Source: CAMFTQ01 sp051881615
GTDB taxonomy: Bacteria > Bacillota > Clostridia > Oscillospirales > Acutalibacteraceae
DNA: 64,000 nt
Reading direction: 5' to 3'
Assembly: GCA_051881615.1 (NCBI GenBank)
Contig: JBJEQF010000035.1
Coordinates: 24,477-88,476, forward strand
The notes below the pieces were generated by a model. It had not been told where the DNA came from and did not search any database. It worked only from the letters and a program-made list of their open reading frames with translations. Numbering within the stretch: the first letter of the stretch is position 1; each line of letters opens with the position of its first letter. Shown here piece after piece: positions 34,925 through 42,837 of this stretch. Position numbers and translations under genes: made by a program.

Positions 34925-36202
34925 TTGGACGTTAATATAATATTCGGCATAATTATTGCAGTGTGCATTATGCTGTCTGCCTTTTTTTCGTGCGTTGAAA
35001 CAGCCTTTTCTACTGTTTCTGAAATACGACTGAAAAACTATGTTGACAACGGCAACAAAAAGGCAAAACGTGCGCTTTATATATGCGAAAACTTTGACAA
35101 GGCGCTTACGGCTATACTTATTATGAACAACATTGTAAACCTCGGCTGTTCATCGCTTGCAACGGTGCTTTGTATGAACCTGTTCGGCAATATGGGCGCG
35201 GCTATCTCTACGGGAGCTACAACGCTTTTAGTGCTTACCTTCGGTGAAATTATCCCGAAATGTATTGCAAAGGAAAACAGCGAGGCTGTCGCACTTTATT
35301 CTGCCGGAATTTTAAAGGCTGTTATGTTTATTCTAAAGCCGCTTGTATTCCTGTTTATTCAGATAAAGTCGCTTGCTTTAAGTATTGCAAGGATTAAAAA
35401 CGATAATCCCGAGGTTACAGAGGACGAGCTGAAATATATAATTGAAAAAATCGAGGAGCAGGGCGTTTTGGAACAGCAGGAAAGCGAGCTTGTGCAGTCT
35501 GCGCTTGATTTTGACGAAAAGACAGTGCAGGAAATACTTACCCCCCGTGTTGATATGACAGCTATCGACATCAGCGAAAGCATAGAAACAAACACAGAAA
35601 TAATTATGCGTGAGCGCTATTCAAGAATACCTGTTTATGAGGATAATATCGACAACATCAAGGGCATACTTCACACAAGAGATTACCTTGAATGTCTGAC
35701 AAAGGGCGAAGAACCCGACCTTAAAAGGCTTATTCAGCCAGCCTATTTTGTATATAAAAGTCAGAAGCTGTCAAAGCTTCTGAGCGAATTCAAGCGCAGT
35801 CGTCTGCATATTGCCGTTGTAACGGACGAGTACGGCGGAACGCTCGGCATTGTCACAATGGAGGATCTGCTTGAAGAAATAGTCGGCGATATATGGGACG
35901 AGGACGAGGAAATCGAGAAAACGTACACGCTCACAGGCAAGGATAATCACCGTGTAAGCATAAGCGGCGATATGGAGCTTGATGAAATGTTAGAGCTTTT
36001 TGATATTGACGGCAGACAGGTTGACAGCGACAGCGTAACGGCAGGCGGTCTTATCTGTGATTTATGCGGAAGAGTTCCCGAAGAGGGCGAAAGCCTTGAA
36101 TTCTGCGGCTTAAAAATCACCGTTGACAAGGTATCTGACCAAAGAATAATCTCTGCAACGGTTGAACAGATGAACTATACGGATAAAAAGGTTAATGAGT
36201 AA
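34925..36202 (+). CDS. CNNM/HlyC-CorC family transporter with CBS domains
   Basis: The protein has 425 residues. The CNNM membrane domain (about 1-180) has three to four helices and the motif FFSCVETAFSTVSEIRLKNYV, with TFGEIIPKCIAKEN. A CBS pair follows (about 200-325, VQEILTPRVDMTAIDIS ... RLHIAVVTDEYGGTLGIVTMEDLLEEIVGDI). A C-terminal CorC_HlyC domain (about 340-420) completes it. Such proteins export magnesium or cobalt, with the CBS pair sensing Mg-ATP; older annotations call them hemolysin. The start is TTG 34925 with GGAG 8 nt before it. The 3' end overlaps the convergent gene at 36192 by 11 nt. Confidence 0.92.
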   Translation: MDVNIIFGIIIAVCIMLSAFFSCVETAFSTVSEIRLKNYVDNGNKKAKRALYICENFDKALTAILIMNNIVNLGCSSLATVLCMNLFGNMGAAISTGATTLLVLTFGEIIPKCIAKENSEAVALYSAGILKAVMFILKPLVFLFIQIKSLALSIARIKNDNPEVTEDELKYIIEKIEEQGVLEQQESELVQSALDFDEKTVQEILTPRVDMTAIDISESIETNTEIIMRERYSRIPVYEDNIDNIKGILHTRDYLECLTKGEEPDLKRLIQPAYFVYKSQKLSKLLSEFKRSRLHIAVVTDEYGGTLGIVTMEDLLEEIVGDIWDEDEEIEKTYTLTGKDNHRVSISGDMELDEMLELFDIDGRQVDSDSVTAGGLICDLCGRVPEEGESLEFCGLKITVDKVSDQRIISATVEQMNYTDKKVNE

Positions 36203-36602
36203 TACCCTTGATTCTGACCTTATTCTGAGCCTTTAATATTGCCTTGCAGATTTTATTTATCGGTATGCACAAAAGTCCCCACAGCGTACTGTAAAGCGCA
36301 CATATCTGCCCCATAAAATTAAACGGTACGGCTGAATAATCCCACACGTTCATTTTAAGCCATAAATTAACAACACAGCCGACTGCAAGCTCTATAAGAG
36401 TAATTACACCGCTGCCAAGCACACATTTTTTTAGCGTCGGCAGGTTCGGGTGTTTTTTATACAGCTTAAACAGTGCAACAAAGCAAGCGCCGCCCGTTAT
36501 AAGCATTGTCCAGTGTGTGCGGTGTCGCCACAAAAGCTCTATTGCTCCGTAGGCACAGCCGCCGAGAGTAAAAAGCGATAAATCTGATTTTAAACCTTTC
36601 AT
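36192..36602 (-). CDS. Small membrane protein, putative ABC-transporter permease family (CmpB-like)
   Basis: This 136-residue protein has four hydrophobic segments. Conserved-looking motifs are GGCAYGAIELLWRHRTHWTMLITGG near the N-terminus and VWDYSAVPFNFMGQICALYSTLWGLLCIP near the C-terminus. This pattern fits the PF06541-type family often named putative ABC transporter permease in Clostridia; no transported substrate is known and no ATPase lies nearby. The gene overlaps the convergent CNNM gene by 11 nt at its 3' end. I assign the family by memory of the motif, so it needs a profile search. Confidence 0.72.
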   Translation of the reverse strand: MKGLKSDLSLFTLGGCAYGAIELLWRHRTHWTMLITGGACFVALFKLYKKHPNLPTLKKCVLGSGVITLIELAVGCVVNLWLKMNVWDYSAVPFNFMGQICALYSTLWGLLCIPINKICKAILKAQNKVRIKGITH

Positions 36603-36627
36603 AAAACATTCACCTGTTTACAAACAA

Positions 36628-36668
36628 AAAATTCCGATGATAGTATTTTGTGCTGTCATCGGAATTTT
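36628..36668. terminator. Long hairpin upstream of the CmpB-like gene
   Basis: AAAATTCCGATGATAG and CTGTCATCGGAATTTT form a stem of 16 positions with one G-T pair. A-rich and T-rich flanks would let it terminate transcripts on either strand, for instance read-through from the amylase. It abuts the MITE-like repeat copy 2. Confidence 0.75.
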
Positions 36669-36942
36669 ATTAGGTTATTTTTTGATAGTAGTGTAATAAA
36701 AAGGCTCCCGGTGTTTAGGGAGCTGTCAAAAACTTTAGTTTTTGACTGAGGGATTGTGCTTTTCGCAGAAAAGCTGTCGGCATAGCCGACACAATAGCAC
36801 AAACTTTGTGCCTTTAAAGGAATGAAAAGATATCAGATAATTACATCTACATAATTAAAGGTAAATGTTTTTTACTGAAACAAAAGTGCCTGCCGTTTAA
36901 AGCAAGGGACGCATAACCTCAACATTTGAAAAAGAACCTCTA
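36669..36942. repeat. MITE-like repeat, copy 2, with internal module inverted
   Basis: The right end (36917-36942) matches the right terminal repeat of copy 1 at 8859-8885 almost exactly (AACCTCAAC..TTTGAAAAAGAACCT). The left end (36669-36695, TTAGGTTATTTTTTGATAG) is a decayed match. The inner block at 36702-36823 is the reverse complement of 8737-8848 in copy 1, including GTCGGCATAGCCGAC and CTTTTCGCAGAAAAG. No gene is present. The rest of the 36603-37021 gap holds only the two hairpins. Confidence 0.72.
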
Positions 36943-36955
36943 TAAAAATCCAAGG

Positions 36956-36985
36956 AGTACCGCCCGACAGCGGTACTCCCTTTTA
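36956..36985 (-). terminator. Terminator of the amylase gene
   Basis: GGAGTACCGC (36956-36965) and GCGGTACTCC (36972-36981) form a perfect 10 bp stem with a 6 nt loop, about 40 nt after the amylase stop. On the minus strand a T-rich tract follows at short distance (TTGGATTTTT). On the plus strand CTTTTAATT follows. Confidence 0.85.
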
Positions 36986-37021
36986 ATTATTACTTATTTA
37001 TCGGGATATTATCATCTGCAA

Positions 37022-40000
37022 TCAGATTAACTCACCGATTTTATAGCCTGTTTCAATATTAGCAACAAACTTCTGAATTGCTGTTGCGTCATTAACGTTA
37101 GCCTTACCGTCGCCGTTTACGTCGGCTGCCTTAAACTGTGCATCGCTAAGTGTTACTATAGAAGCTGCAGCTCTTTGAATTTCTGTTGCGTCCTTAATGT
37201 TAACCTTACCGTTTACGTCAACATCACCAAGCATTACGCTGACCTGCGGCTCTGTCGGAACAGATGGATTTGTCGGAGCTGTAGGCTGTGTTTGAACAGG
37301 ATCTGCTGTTGTAGGCTCTGTTTCTGACGGTTCTGTTGTAACAGGAGCTGCTGTTGTAGGCTGTGTTTCAACAGGATCTGTTATTGGCTGAGTTGCCGGC
37401 AGAGTTGTTGGCTGTGTTTCCGGCGGAGTTGTTGTTGGCTGAGTTGCCGGCAGAGTGGTTGTTGGCTGAGTTTCAACAGGATCTGTTGATGGCTGAGTTG
37501 CCGGCAGAGTGGTTGTTGGCTGAGTTGCCGGCGGAGTGGTTGTCGGCTGTGTTGCCGGCAGAGTGGTTGTCGGCTGAGTTTCAGTCGGATCTGTTGATGG
37601 CTGAGTTGCCGGCGGAGTGGTTGTTGGCTCTGTTGCCGGCAGAGTGGTTGTCGGCTCTGTTGCCGGCAGAGTGGTTGTCGGCTGAGTTGCCGGCAGAGTG
37701 GTTGTTGGCTGAGTTGTTGGCGGATTTGTTGTAGGCGGAATATAGCTTGTTATATCGCCGTTTGACATATTGTATGAATATGTTTCAGACAACAGACCCT
37801 TTCTCTCAACATCAACCTTGATTACGGATGAATCTGTGAGAGCAGTTGCCTCAACTGTAAATTCGCCTGTGATTTCATCTGAATGTGTTTTGTAGGACTT
37901 GCCGTTCACTGTTACTGTGATGTCTGCGTCCTGAACTGCAACACCAACTATTGTAGTTTTGCCCTTAACAGCATATGAAAGACCTGCATTTGCAAGCACG
38001 AGTTTTGATTTTGCATTTATAAGCGACTCAAATGTGCTTTCAACAAGCGCTTCGTCTGCAACACCCTCGCCCTGTGCGATGAGCTCATTGACTGTTGTCA
38101 TAACAGCAGAAACATTGTTCCAGCTTGTGGCAGTATAGTCGCTTGATGTCATTGCAAGTACTTCTCTTGCCTCTTTCTTGAGAGTCTGGAATTTTGAAAG
38201 AACAATCTCAGGCTTAGTGAGTTTATAGGTTGTGCAGTCCTCGCTTGTTATTTCTATGCAGGAACCGTCGATAATACCTGTAATATCTTGGGTCCTTTTG
38301 CTGTCGCTGCCCGTACCTACGACTGCGCTAACCTTATCGTAGCCGTTTACTGTGCATATATAGTTGCCGTCAGCGTCCTTTTCTGTGAGTTTCATGCCCG
38401 GCCATCCGCCTGTCAGTACGCTACCGTCGGCAGCCCAGACATAGAGATGATAGCTTGCCGAAGGGCTGTACGGCTTAATTGTGAATGTAACTGACTTTTC
38501 AGACGGATCGTCACCGCTTCCGCCCATAACCTTTGTCGCACCGTAATTGCCTGACGGAACTTCAAGATATGTATCTCCGTTGAGATTTTTGAAGTCTCCG
38601 CTCTTGTTGCTGTCGCTGCCGTTATTGAGAACAACATTGTAGGTATCTGTTGTGTTAAGATCCATAACATAGTAGCCGTCGCTGTTCTTTTCTGTCATCT
38701 GTGTTCCCGGCCAAGAACCGCAAAGCGCTGTGTTTTCACCTGCCCAGGCATAAACATAAGGTGCGCTGTCGCTCTTTACATAGAGCTTTCCCGGCTGAGC
38801 AGGAACTGTAGAATCAGGATCGCTTGTTGTCGGCTCTTGTTCGCTATCAAACATCTTATAGAAGGATGCAACCGCTCTTGATGAACCCTTTTCGTTTGTA
38901 GCTTCGAGTGTGATTTTGATTGTGTCGCCCTCGTAAGCAGTTTTACCGATTTCAAAGGTTGAGCCGTTTGTAACAACGAACTTATTGCCGCCGTCGATTG
39001 AGCAGGTTGCGCTGTCACATTCCTCAAGTGATACCGTAACAGTCTGTGTACCCTTGAACTTTGGCTGGCCTTTTACGCTCATAATAGGTTTGCCGTCCGG
39101 CATCTGAATGAGAATTGTTCCGTTTTCACCGCTGTTAAATGTTACCTTGCCGTCTGTAACTATTGCAGATGACTGGTCATAGGTGTTCATAAGCATCTGA
39201 CCGTCGCTCCATAATGTAGAAACATCAATAGTTATATCTGCATTTGAAGAAGCAGCGATTACGGCTGCTACCTTGTCAGAAACACCGTTCTTGTCATATG
39301 TTCTTGCAAATGCAACGCCGTTTGTTGCAGTAAGCATTGTGTTGCTGCCTGCACCGACTGCAACATGGTCGTTACGGAACTGACCAACCTTCTGCCAATG
39401 AGCGAGAACAGTTTGGTCAAGGCTGTCCCAGTTCATATCACTGCGCAGTGAGTGACCGGAACCACCGGCGCCGTCAAAGGCTAAGCCATCAAACATCGGA
39501 CGGTTTGATTCGTCACCGTAGTAAATCTGAACGCCGCCCGGAGTCAGGAGAAATGCCGAGCCGGTGTAAATCATTGTGTTTGTGTCACCACGGGTTAAAA
39601 GCGCATCGTGTGATGAAATGAACGAAAGCGCATTGAAATCTTCCTTTGTGTTGATTTGATCAGCATAGCGCTGATACAAACCGGCAACCGTTGAACTTGC
39701 AAGCACGCCTGCGCCCCAGGTCTCGAAGTTAATCATAGAGTCAAAGCCGCCCTGTGTATAGTATTCATCATAGCCAACGCCTTTGTCCCAAGCCTCGCCT
39801 GTCATCCAGAAGTCCTGCTGCCAGTCTGCACCCGGCTTGTCAGGGTTGTTCTGACGCCATTCTGCAAGTGCATCTACGCAGGCAGTTTTGAGCTGTTTCC
39901 ACGAGCTCTTCTCAACATGCTTTGCTGTGTCACAGCGGAAGCCGTCGACACCGTATTTTCTTACCCATTCGGCAAGCCAGCTTGTAAGATAGCCTGTTAC

Positions 40001-40933
40001 GGTATTTGAACTGCCGTACTTTGCGATTTTTTCGTTGTATGTACCCTCTTTTGTCCACTTTGTCTTTAAGACCTCAGGAATTGAAACGGGGGTTGTCTGC
40101 TCTGTTTTGAAGTCAGGCAGGCCGGCGAGGCTCATTGTTTCGTTACTGCCGCCGCCCTCGGTGTATCCCGGAAGGCCGCTTCTTACCCAGTCGGGGCCCC
40201 ACCATTTGCCCCAGTCTTCTGCTGATGTTTGGTAATCAATATGTTTGTTGAAATCACTGACATTTTCAATGACATACTTAAAATCAGTTGCACCCTCTAA
40301 AAGTGTACCGAAACCAAACTCCTCCATATCAGCTACTGTATTGTAGCCGCAGTGGTTCATAACTATGTCCATAATAACTCTGATGCCGTGCTCGTGAGCA
40401 GTGTCAACCAAAGTTTCAAACTCCTCGGGTGTACCGAAGTTTGCGTCTGTTTCGGTATAGTCAAGCACATAATAGCCGTGATATGAATAGTGCGCAAAGT
40501 GACCTGCGCCTGAGTCGCAGTATCCGTGAGTCTGCTCATACGGAGCGGAAATCCACAGTGCATTTACGCCGAGGTCGTTGAAATAGCCCTCCTCGATAGC
40601 CTGTGTGATACCTGCAAAGTCACCGCCGTGGAATGTGCCCGGAGCAGTATCCCAGCCGGGAATCGGATTACCGTTCTGGTCGAGAGTTCTGCCGTATGAG
40701 TGGTCGTTTGATGTGTTGCCGTTTTTGAAACGGTCAGTAAGCATAAAGTAAACTGTTGCATTGTCCCAAGTAAAACCGTCTTTTTCAACAATAGAGCCTG
40801 CTATTGCAGAACCAGTTGCTTTGTCATTGACAGTCGCAGCCGATACATCGACAAACGCAAAGGACATACAGCAAATTACCATACTAAGCGCAACAAGCAC
40901 GCTTATAAGCTTTACCGATAATTTGGTTTTCAT
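37022..40933 (-). CDS. Secreted GH13 alpha-amylase with CBM26-like modules and type I dockerin
   Basis: The 1303-residue enzyme is preceded by AAGGAG 8 nt before ATG 40931-40933. A signal peptide covers about 1-31. The GH13 barrel (about 50-600) has VIMDIVMNHCG, the nucleophile in VDGFRCDTAKHV, the acid in MTGEAWDKG and FISSHDALL (regions I-IV). Two CBM26-like starch-binding modules (about 715-790 and 805-885) each carry a YVYAW/YHLYVW...WPG aromatic pattern. A small helical region (about 895-980) and an Ig-like domain follow. A Thr/Pro/Gln linker of about 165 residues comes next. The dockerin (about 1232-1303) has two calcium loops, DVDVNGKVNIKDATEIQ and DVNGDGKANVNDATAIQ. The dockerin docks the enzyme to a scaffoldin cohesin. 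This architecture is that of R. bromii amylosome enzymes. Confidence 0.95.
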   Translation of the reverse strand: MKTKLSVKLISVLVALSMVICCMSFAFVDVSAATVNDKATGSAIAGSIVEKDGFTWDNATVYFMLTDRFKNGNTSNDHSYGRTLDQNGNPIPGWDTAPGTFHGGDFAGITQAIEEGYFNDLGVNALWISAPYEQTHGYCDSGAGHFAHYSYHGYYVLDYTETDANFGTPEEFETLVDTAHEHGIRVIMDIVMNHCGYNTVADMEEFGFGTLLEGATDFKYVIENVSDFNKHIDYQTSAEDWGKWWGPDWVRSGLPGYTEGGGSNETMSLAGLPDFKTEQTTPVSIPEVLKTKWTKEGTYNEKIAKYGSSNTVTGYLTSWLAEWVRKYGVDGFRCDTAKHVEKSSWKQLKTACVDALAEWRQNNPDKPGADWQQDFWMTGEAWDKGVGYDEYYTQGGFDSMINFETWGAGVLASSTVAGLYQRYADQINTKEDFNALSFISSHDALLTRGDTNTMIYTGSAFLLTPGGVQIYYGDESNRPMFDGLAFDGAGGSGHSLRSDMNWDSLDQTVLAHWQKVGQFRNDHVAVGAGSNTMLTATNGVAFARTYDKNGVSDKVAAVIAASSNADITIDVSTLWSDGQMLMNTYDQSSAIVTDGKVTFNSGENGTILIQMPDGKPIMSVKGQPKFKGTQTVTVSLEECDSATCSIDGGNKFVVTNGSTFEIGKTAYEGDTIKITLEATNEKGSSRAVASFYKMFDSEQEPTTSDPDSTVPAQPGKLYVKSDSAPYVYAWAGENTALCGSWPGTQMTEKNSDGYYVMDLNTTDTYNVVLNNGSDSNKSGDFKNLNGDTYLEVPSGNYGATKVMGGSGDDPSEKSVTFTIKPYSPSASYHLYVWAADGSVLTGGWPGMKLTEKDADGNYICTVNGYDKVSAVVGTGSDSKRTQDITGIIDGSCIEITSEDCTTYKLTKPEIVLSKFQTLKKEAREVLAMTSSDYTATSWNNVSAVMTTVNELIAQGEGVADEALVESTFESLINAKSKLVLANAGLSYAVKGKTTIVGVAVQDADITVTVNGKSYKTHSDEITGEFTVEATALTDSSVIKVDVERKGLLSETYSYNMSNGDITSYIPPTTNPPTTQPTTTLPATQPTTTLPATEPTTTLPATEPTTTPPATQPSTDPTETQPTTTLPATQPTTTPPATQPTTTLPATQPSTDPVETQPTTTLPATQPTTTPPETQPTTLPATQPITDPVETQPTTAAPVTTEPSETEPTTADPVQTQPTAPTNPSVPTEPQVSVMLGDVDVNGKVNIKDATEIQRAAASIVTLSDAQFKAADVNGDGKANVNDATAIQKFVANIETGYKIGELI
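37230..37740 (-). repeat. Tandem coding repeats in the amylase Thr/Pro linker
   Basis: About 500 bp consists of degenerate 24-30 bp units coding for variations on LPATQPTTT, PPATQPTTT and PSTDP(V/T)ETQPTTT. The units are highly similar at the DNA level and should be prone to length change by slippage. The plus-strand frame at 37363-37734 is only its antisense. Confidence 0.85.
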
Positions 40934-40965
40934 TTGTTTTACTCCTTTCAAAAATCCAGTATGTG

Positions 40966-40979
40966 TTAGGAAAACCTAA
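40966..40979 (-). promoter_or_regulatory. Operator-like palindrome at the amylase transcription start
   Basis: TTAGGAAAACCTAA is a perfect 5 bp inverted repeat with a 4 nt spacer (TTAGG-N4-CCTAA). It lies at about +2 to +15 of the predicted amylase transcript. Its place suggests a repressor site or a small 5' hairpin; the binding protein is unknown. Confidence 0.45.
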
Positions 40980-40987
40980 TCAAATTG

Positions 40988-41016
40988 ATTTTATCACATA
41001 ACGGTCGCAAATTCAA
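40988..41016 (-). promoter_or_regulatory. Promoter of the amylase gene
   Basis: On the minus strand TTGAAT (41011-41016) and TAAAAT (40988-40993) are 17 nt apart. The start near 40981 gives a leader of about 50 nt before the ATG. Confidence 0.62.
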
Positions 41017-41217
41017 TTGATTTATAAACCAAAAATTAAAAACGGCGATTTTAACAATTTTAATTTCCTATTTTTGTGCACTTTTTTTGCCATAAATTTG
41101 CCATAGAAATTTAATTATGTGAAAAACTTACAATCAACGCTCAGTCAGATTATGCTTTTGCTATGTGCCGTTTATTCTCTAATCACAGAGGTAGTTTCTG
41201 AAAATCAAAAAACGGTT

Positions 41218-41514
41218 GCCCGACAATTATTTTTGTTAAATCTTTTACTTAGCCTGTTTTCTATCAAATTTATCTTTACACGCAATCCGTAGGGACGCCC
41301 GGTTATGATTTTGTCCAATTCTTTGATTTGGTTACAAAATCTTATGCGTCAGTTGGACGTCTTGACTCTGTAGCTCTGCGAGTAACCTTAGACGCCCACA
41401 GGGCGTCCCTACGTGATTGATAGACAAGGTAATATTTATACTATAATTCAGCTTTGCAAATGAATGTTGAAAAATAAGTTCTGCGGCAACGCCGCAATAT
41501 AAATATTGTCGGGC
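41218..41514. repeat. Nested inverted-repeat element (GCCCGACAAT ends)
   Basis: GCCCGACAAT (41218-41227) and ATTGTCGGGC (41505-41514) are perfect 10 bp inverted repeats bounding about 297 bp. Another GCCCGACA follows at 41546-41553. The block encloses the 126 bp element. No coding potential is seen. Confidence 0.55.
41288..41413. repeat. 126 bp MITE-like element, perfect 13 bp terminal inverted repeats
   Basis: CGTAGGGACGCCC (41288-41300) and GGGCGTCCCTACG (41401-41413) are exact inverted repeats. The GC-rich ends contrast with the AT-rich surroundings. The interior has no gene. Elements with GTAGGG(G/A)CG-type ends are common small repeats in Firmicutes. Confidence 0.72.
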
Positions 41515-41555
41515 ATTTAAGTTTATAAATTTTTATAAACTGTCTGCCCGACATC

Positions 41556-41591
41556 AATTGTTAATTGTTAATTGTTCATTGTTAATTGTTA
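41556..41591. repeat. Tandem repeats of ATTGTTAAT (about 4 copies)
   Basis: Four near-perfect 9 bp units, with one copy changed to ATTGTTCAT, stand between the hairpin GTTTATAAATTTTTATAAAC (41521-41540) and the MITE-like fragment. Confidence 0.75.
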
Positions 41592-41638
41592 GCTGACATT
41601 TTCCCTGTCAGGGAAATCTCCCCTTACACAGGTGAGGC
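41591..41638. repeat. Fragment of the MITE-like repeat
   Basis: This 48 bp piece (AGCTGACATTTTCCCTG and following bases) is nearly the reverse complement of 8593-8636 in copy 1. It contains the hairpin TTTCCCTGTCAGGGAAA and ends 2 nt from the rubrerythrin stop, where the hairpin may help end that transcript. Confidence 0.7.
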
Positions 41639-41640
41639 TT

Positions 41641-42174
41641 TTAATAGTTCTCTGCTTTAATCTTAAAGAATGACTGCGGGTGGAAGCAGACAGGACATTC
41701 CTTTGGTGCTTCGACTGCTACTACAACGTGACCGCAGTTTGCGCACTCCCAGATAACCGTTGAGCCTTTTTTGAAAACCTCGCCGTCCTTGACATTTTTA
41801 AGAAGCTTTCTGTAACGCTCCTCGTGTTCCTTTTCGATTTTTGCTACGCCCTCAAACTGAGCTGCAATATCGTCAAAGCCTTCTTCTCTTGCTTCCTTTG
41901 CAAAGGTTGCGTACATATCTGTCCATTCGTAGTTTTCGCCCTCGGCTGCTGCTTCAAGGTTTTCTACAGTTGTGCCGATACCCTTTAAGCGTTTGAACCA
42001 TAACTTTGCGTGTTCCTTTTCGTTTTCAGCAGTTGCTAAGAAAAGCTCTGCTATCTGATTGTAGCCCTCTTTTTTTGCAACTGAGGCAAAGTATGTGTAC
42101 TTGTTTCTTGCCTGTGACTCGCCTGCAAAAGCCGCCTGTAAATTAGCCTCTGTTTTTGAACCCTTTAATTCCAT
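41641..42174 (-). CDS. rbr: Rubrerythrin
   Basis: This 177-residue protein combines a diiron ferritin-like four-helix domain with a C-terminal rubredoxin domain (about 145-177). The first carries the ligands AFAGESQARNKYTYFA, AENEKEHAKLWF and EVAKIEKEHEERY-type EXXH motifs. The second carries CANCGHVVVAVEAPKECPVC. It reduces hydrogen peroxide with electrons from rubredoxin or NADH, protecting an anaerobe from oxygen. Length is typical. AGGAG lies before the ATG. It is the last gene of a long minus-strand block but has an AT-rich 54 nt spacer ahead of it that may carry its own promoter. Confidence 0.95.
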   Translation of the reverse strand: MELKGSKTEANLQAAFAGESQARNKYTYFASVAKKEGYNQIAELFLATAENEKEHAKLWFKRLKGIGTTVENLEAAAEGENYEWTDMYATFAKEAREEGFDDIAAQFEGVAKIEKEHEERYRKLLKNVKDGEVFKKGSTVIWECANCGHVVVAVEAPKECPVCFHPQSFFKIKAENY

Positions 42175-42228
42175 TGTGATTTCTCCTTTTTGTTAAAATT
42201 TTATATATTTATAAAAATATATGTCTGA

Positions 42229-42828
42229 TTATAAAAGCTCTGATGTTATTTTAATCAGCTCCTGCTTTGTGTAAAGGCAGTTAAGCGCCGTTAGCATTGC
42301 GTTTGTTGTCATATACAAGGGCATTTGCAAATGCTTTAGCAGTTTTTCTCTTAATTGCTTTGAGTTTTCTCTGCCTGTCAGTCCGATTTCGTAAAGGTCA
42401 GCCTTTGTGATTTTCTCCTCTTGTCTATCCTTGTTATCGCCTGTGCTGTCAAGGATTGTCGCTCCACTTTTTTTAAGCGATGACAGAATAATCTCCTCTG
42501 ACAAACCCTCAACGCCTAACGTGCCCTCCTTTGACGGAGATGCTTTTCGCTTTTCCTTGCCCTGTATCTGTGGGATATAGCAGTGCTTTATGCTGTTTTT
42601 ATCAACTGCGCCGTTTAAAAAATTGCGGATTACAAAGCCTGCACCGTCGCTGTCGGTCATTACAAGTATTCCCCTTGCTTTTGCAAGCTGACGGATAAGA
42701 CTGAGCCTTTCTTTATCGTTAAAAATGCGAAAGCCGTTTGTAGAGATAATCGGAGCGTCAATAATTGAGCTTAGCTTTATTATATCATATTTGCCCTCAA
42801 CTATAACAGCCTCTTTAATTTTAATCAT
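42229..42828 (-). CDS. rnmV: Ribonuclease M5
   Basis: This 199-residue protein has an N-terminal TOPRIM domain: EAVIVEGKYDIIKLSS with the catalytic Glu near residue 10, VMTDSDGAGFVIRNFL with the DXD metal site near residue 58, and KHCYIPQIQGKEKRK. PSKEGTLGVEGLSEE is typical of RNase M5. The enzyme matures 5S rRNA. A C-terminal domain with TKADLYEIGLTGRENSKQLRE binds the substrate. It starts 9 nt after holA. Length (180-200) is normal. Confidence 0.92.
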   Translation of the reverse strand: MIKIKEAVIVEGKYDIIKLSSIIDAPIISTNGFRIFNDKERLSLIRQLAKARGILVMTDSDGAGFVIRNFLNGAVDKNSIKHCYIPQIQGKEKRKASPSKEGTLGVEGLSEEIILSSLKKSGATILDSTGDNKDRQEEKITKADLYEIGLTGRENSKQLREKLLKHLQMPLYMTTNAMLTALNCLYTKQELIKITSELL

Positions 42829-42837
42829 AATAAGCCT

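Larger units (their letters stand above)
40934..41640. other. 707 bp gap between amylase and rubrerythrin genes, repeat-rich
   Basis: No gene is supported. The gap holds the amylase promoter and operator-like palindrome (40966-41016), an AT-rich stretch, a 126 bp inverted-repeat element (41288-41413) inside a larger GCCCGACAAT inverted repeat (41218-41514), a hairpin (41521-41540), ATTGTTAAT tandem repeats and a fragment of the MITE-like repeat. Confidence 0.7.

Noticed and set aside
37363..37734. Plus-strand open frame of 123 residues made of Leu/Glu-rich repeats
   Set aside because: It is the antisense of the amylase linker repeats, with no Shine-Dalgarno, and owes its openness to the repeat composition.
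37230..37740. CRISPR array
   Set aside because: Repeats are coding and in frame, without unique spacers of constant length.
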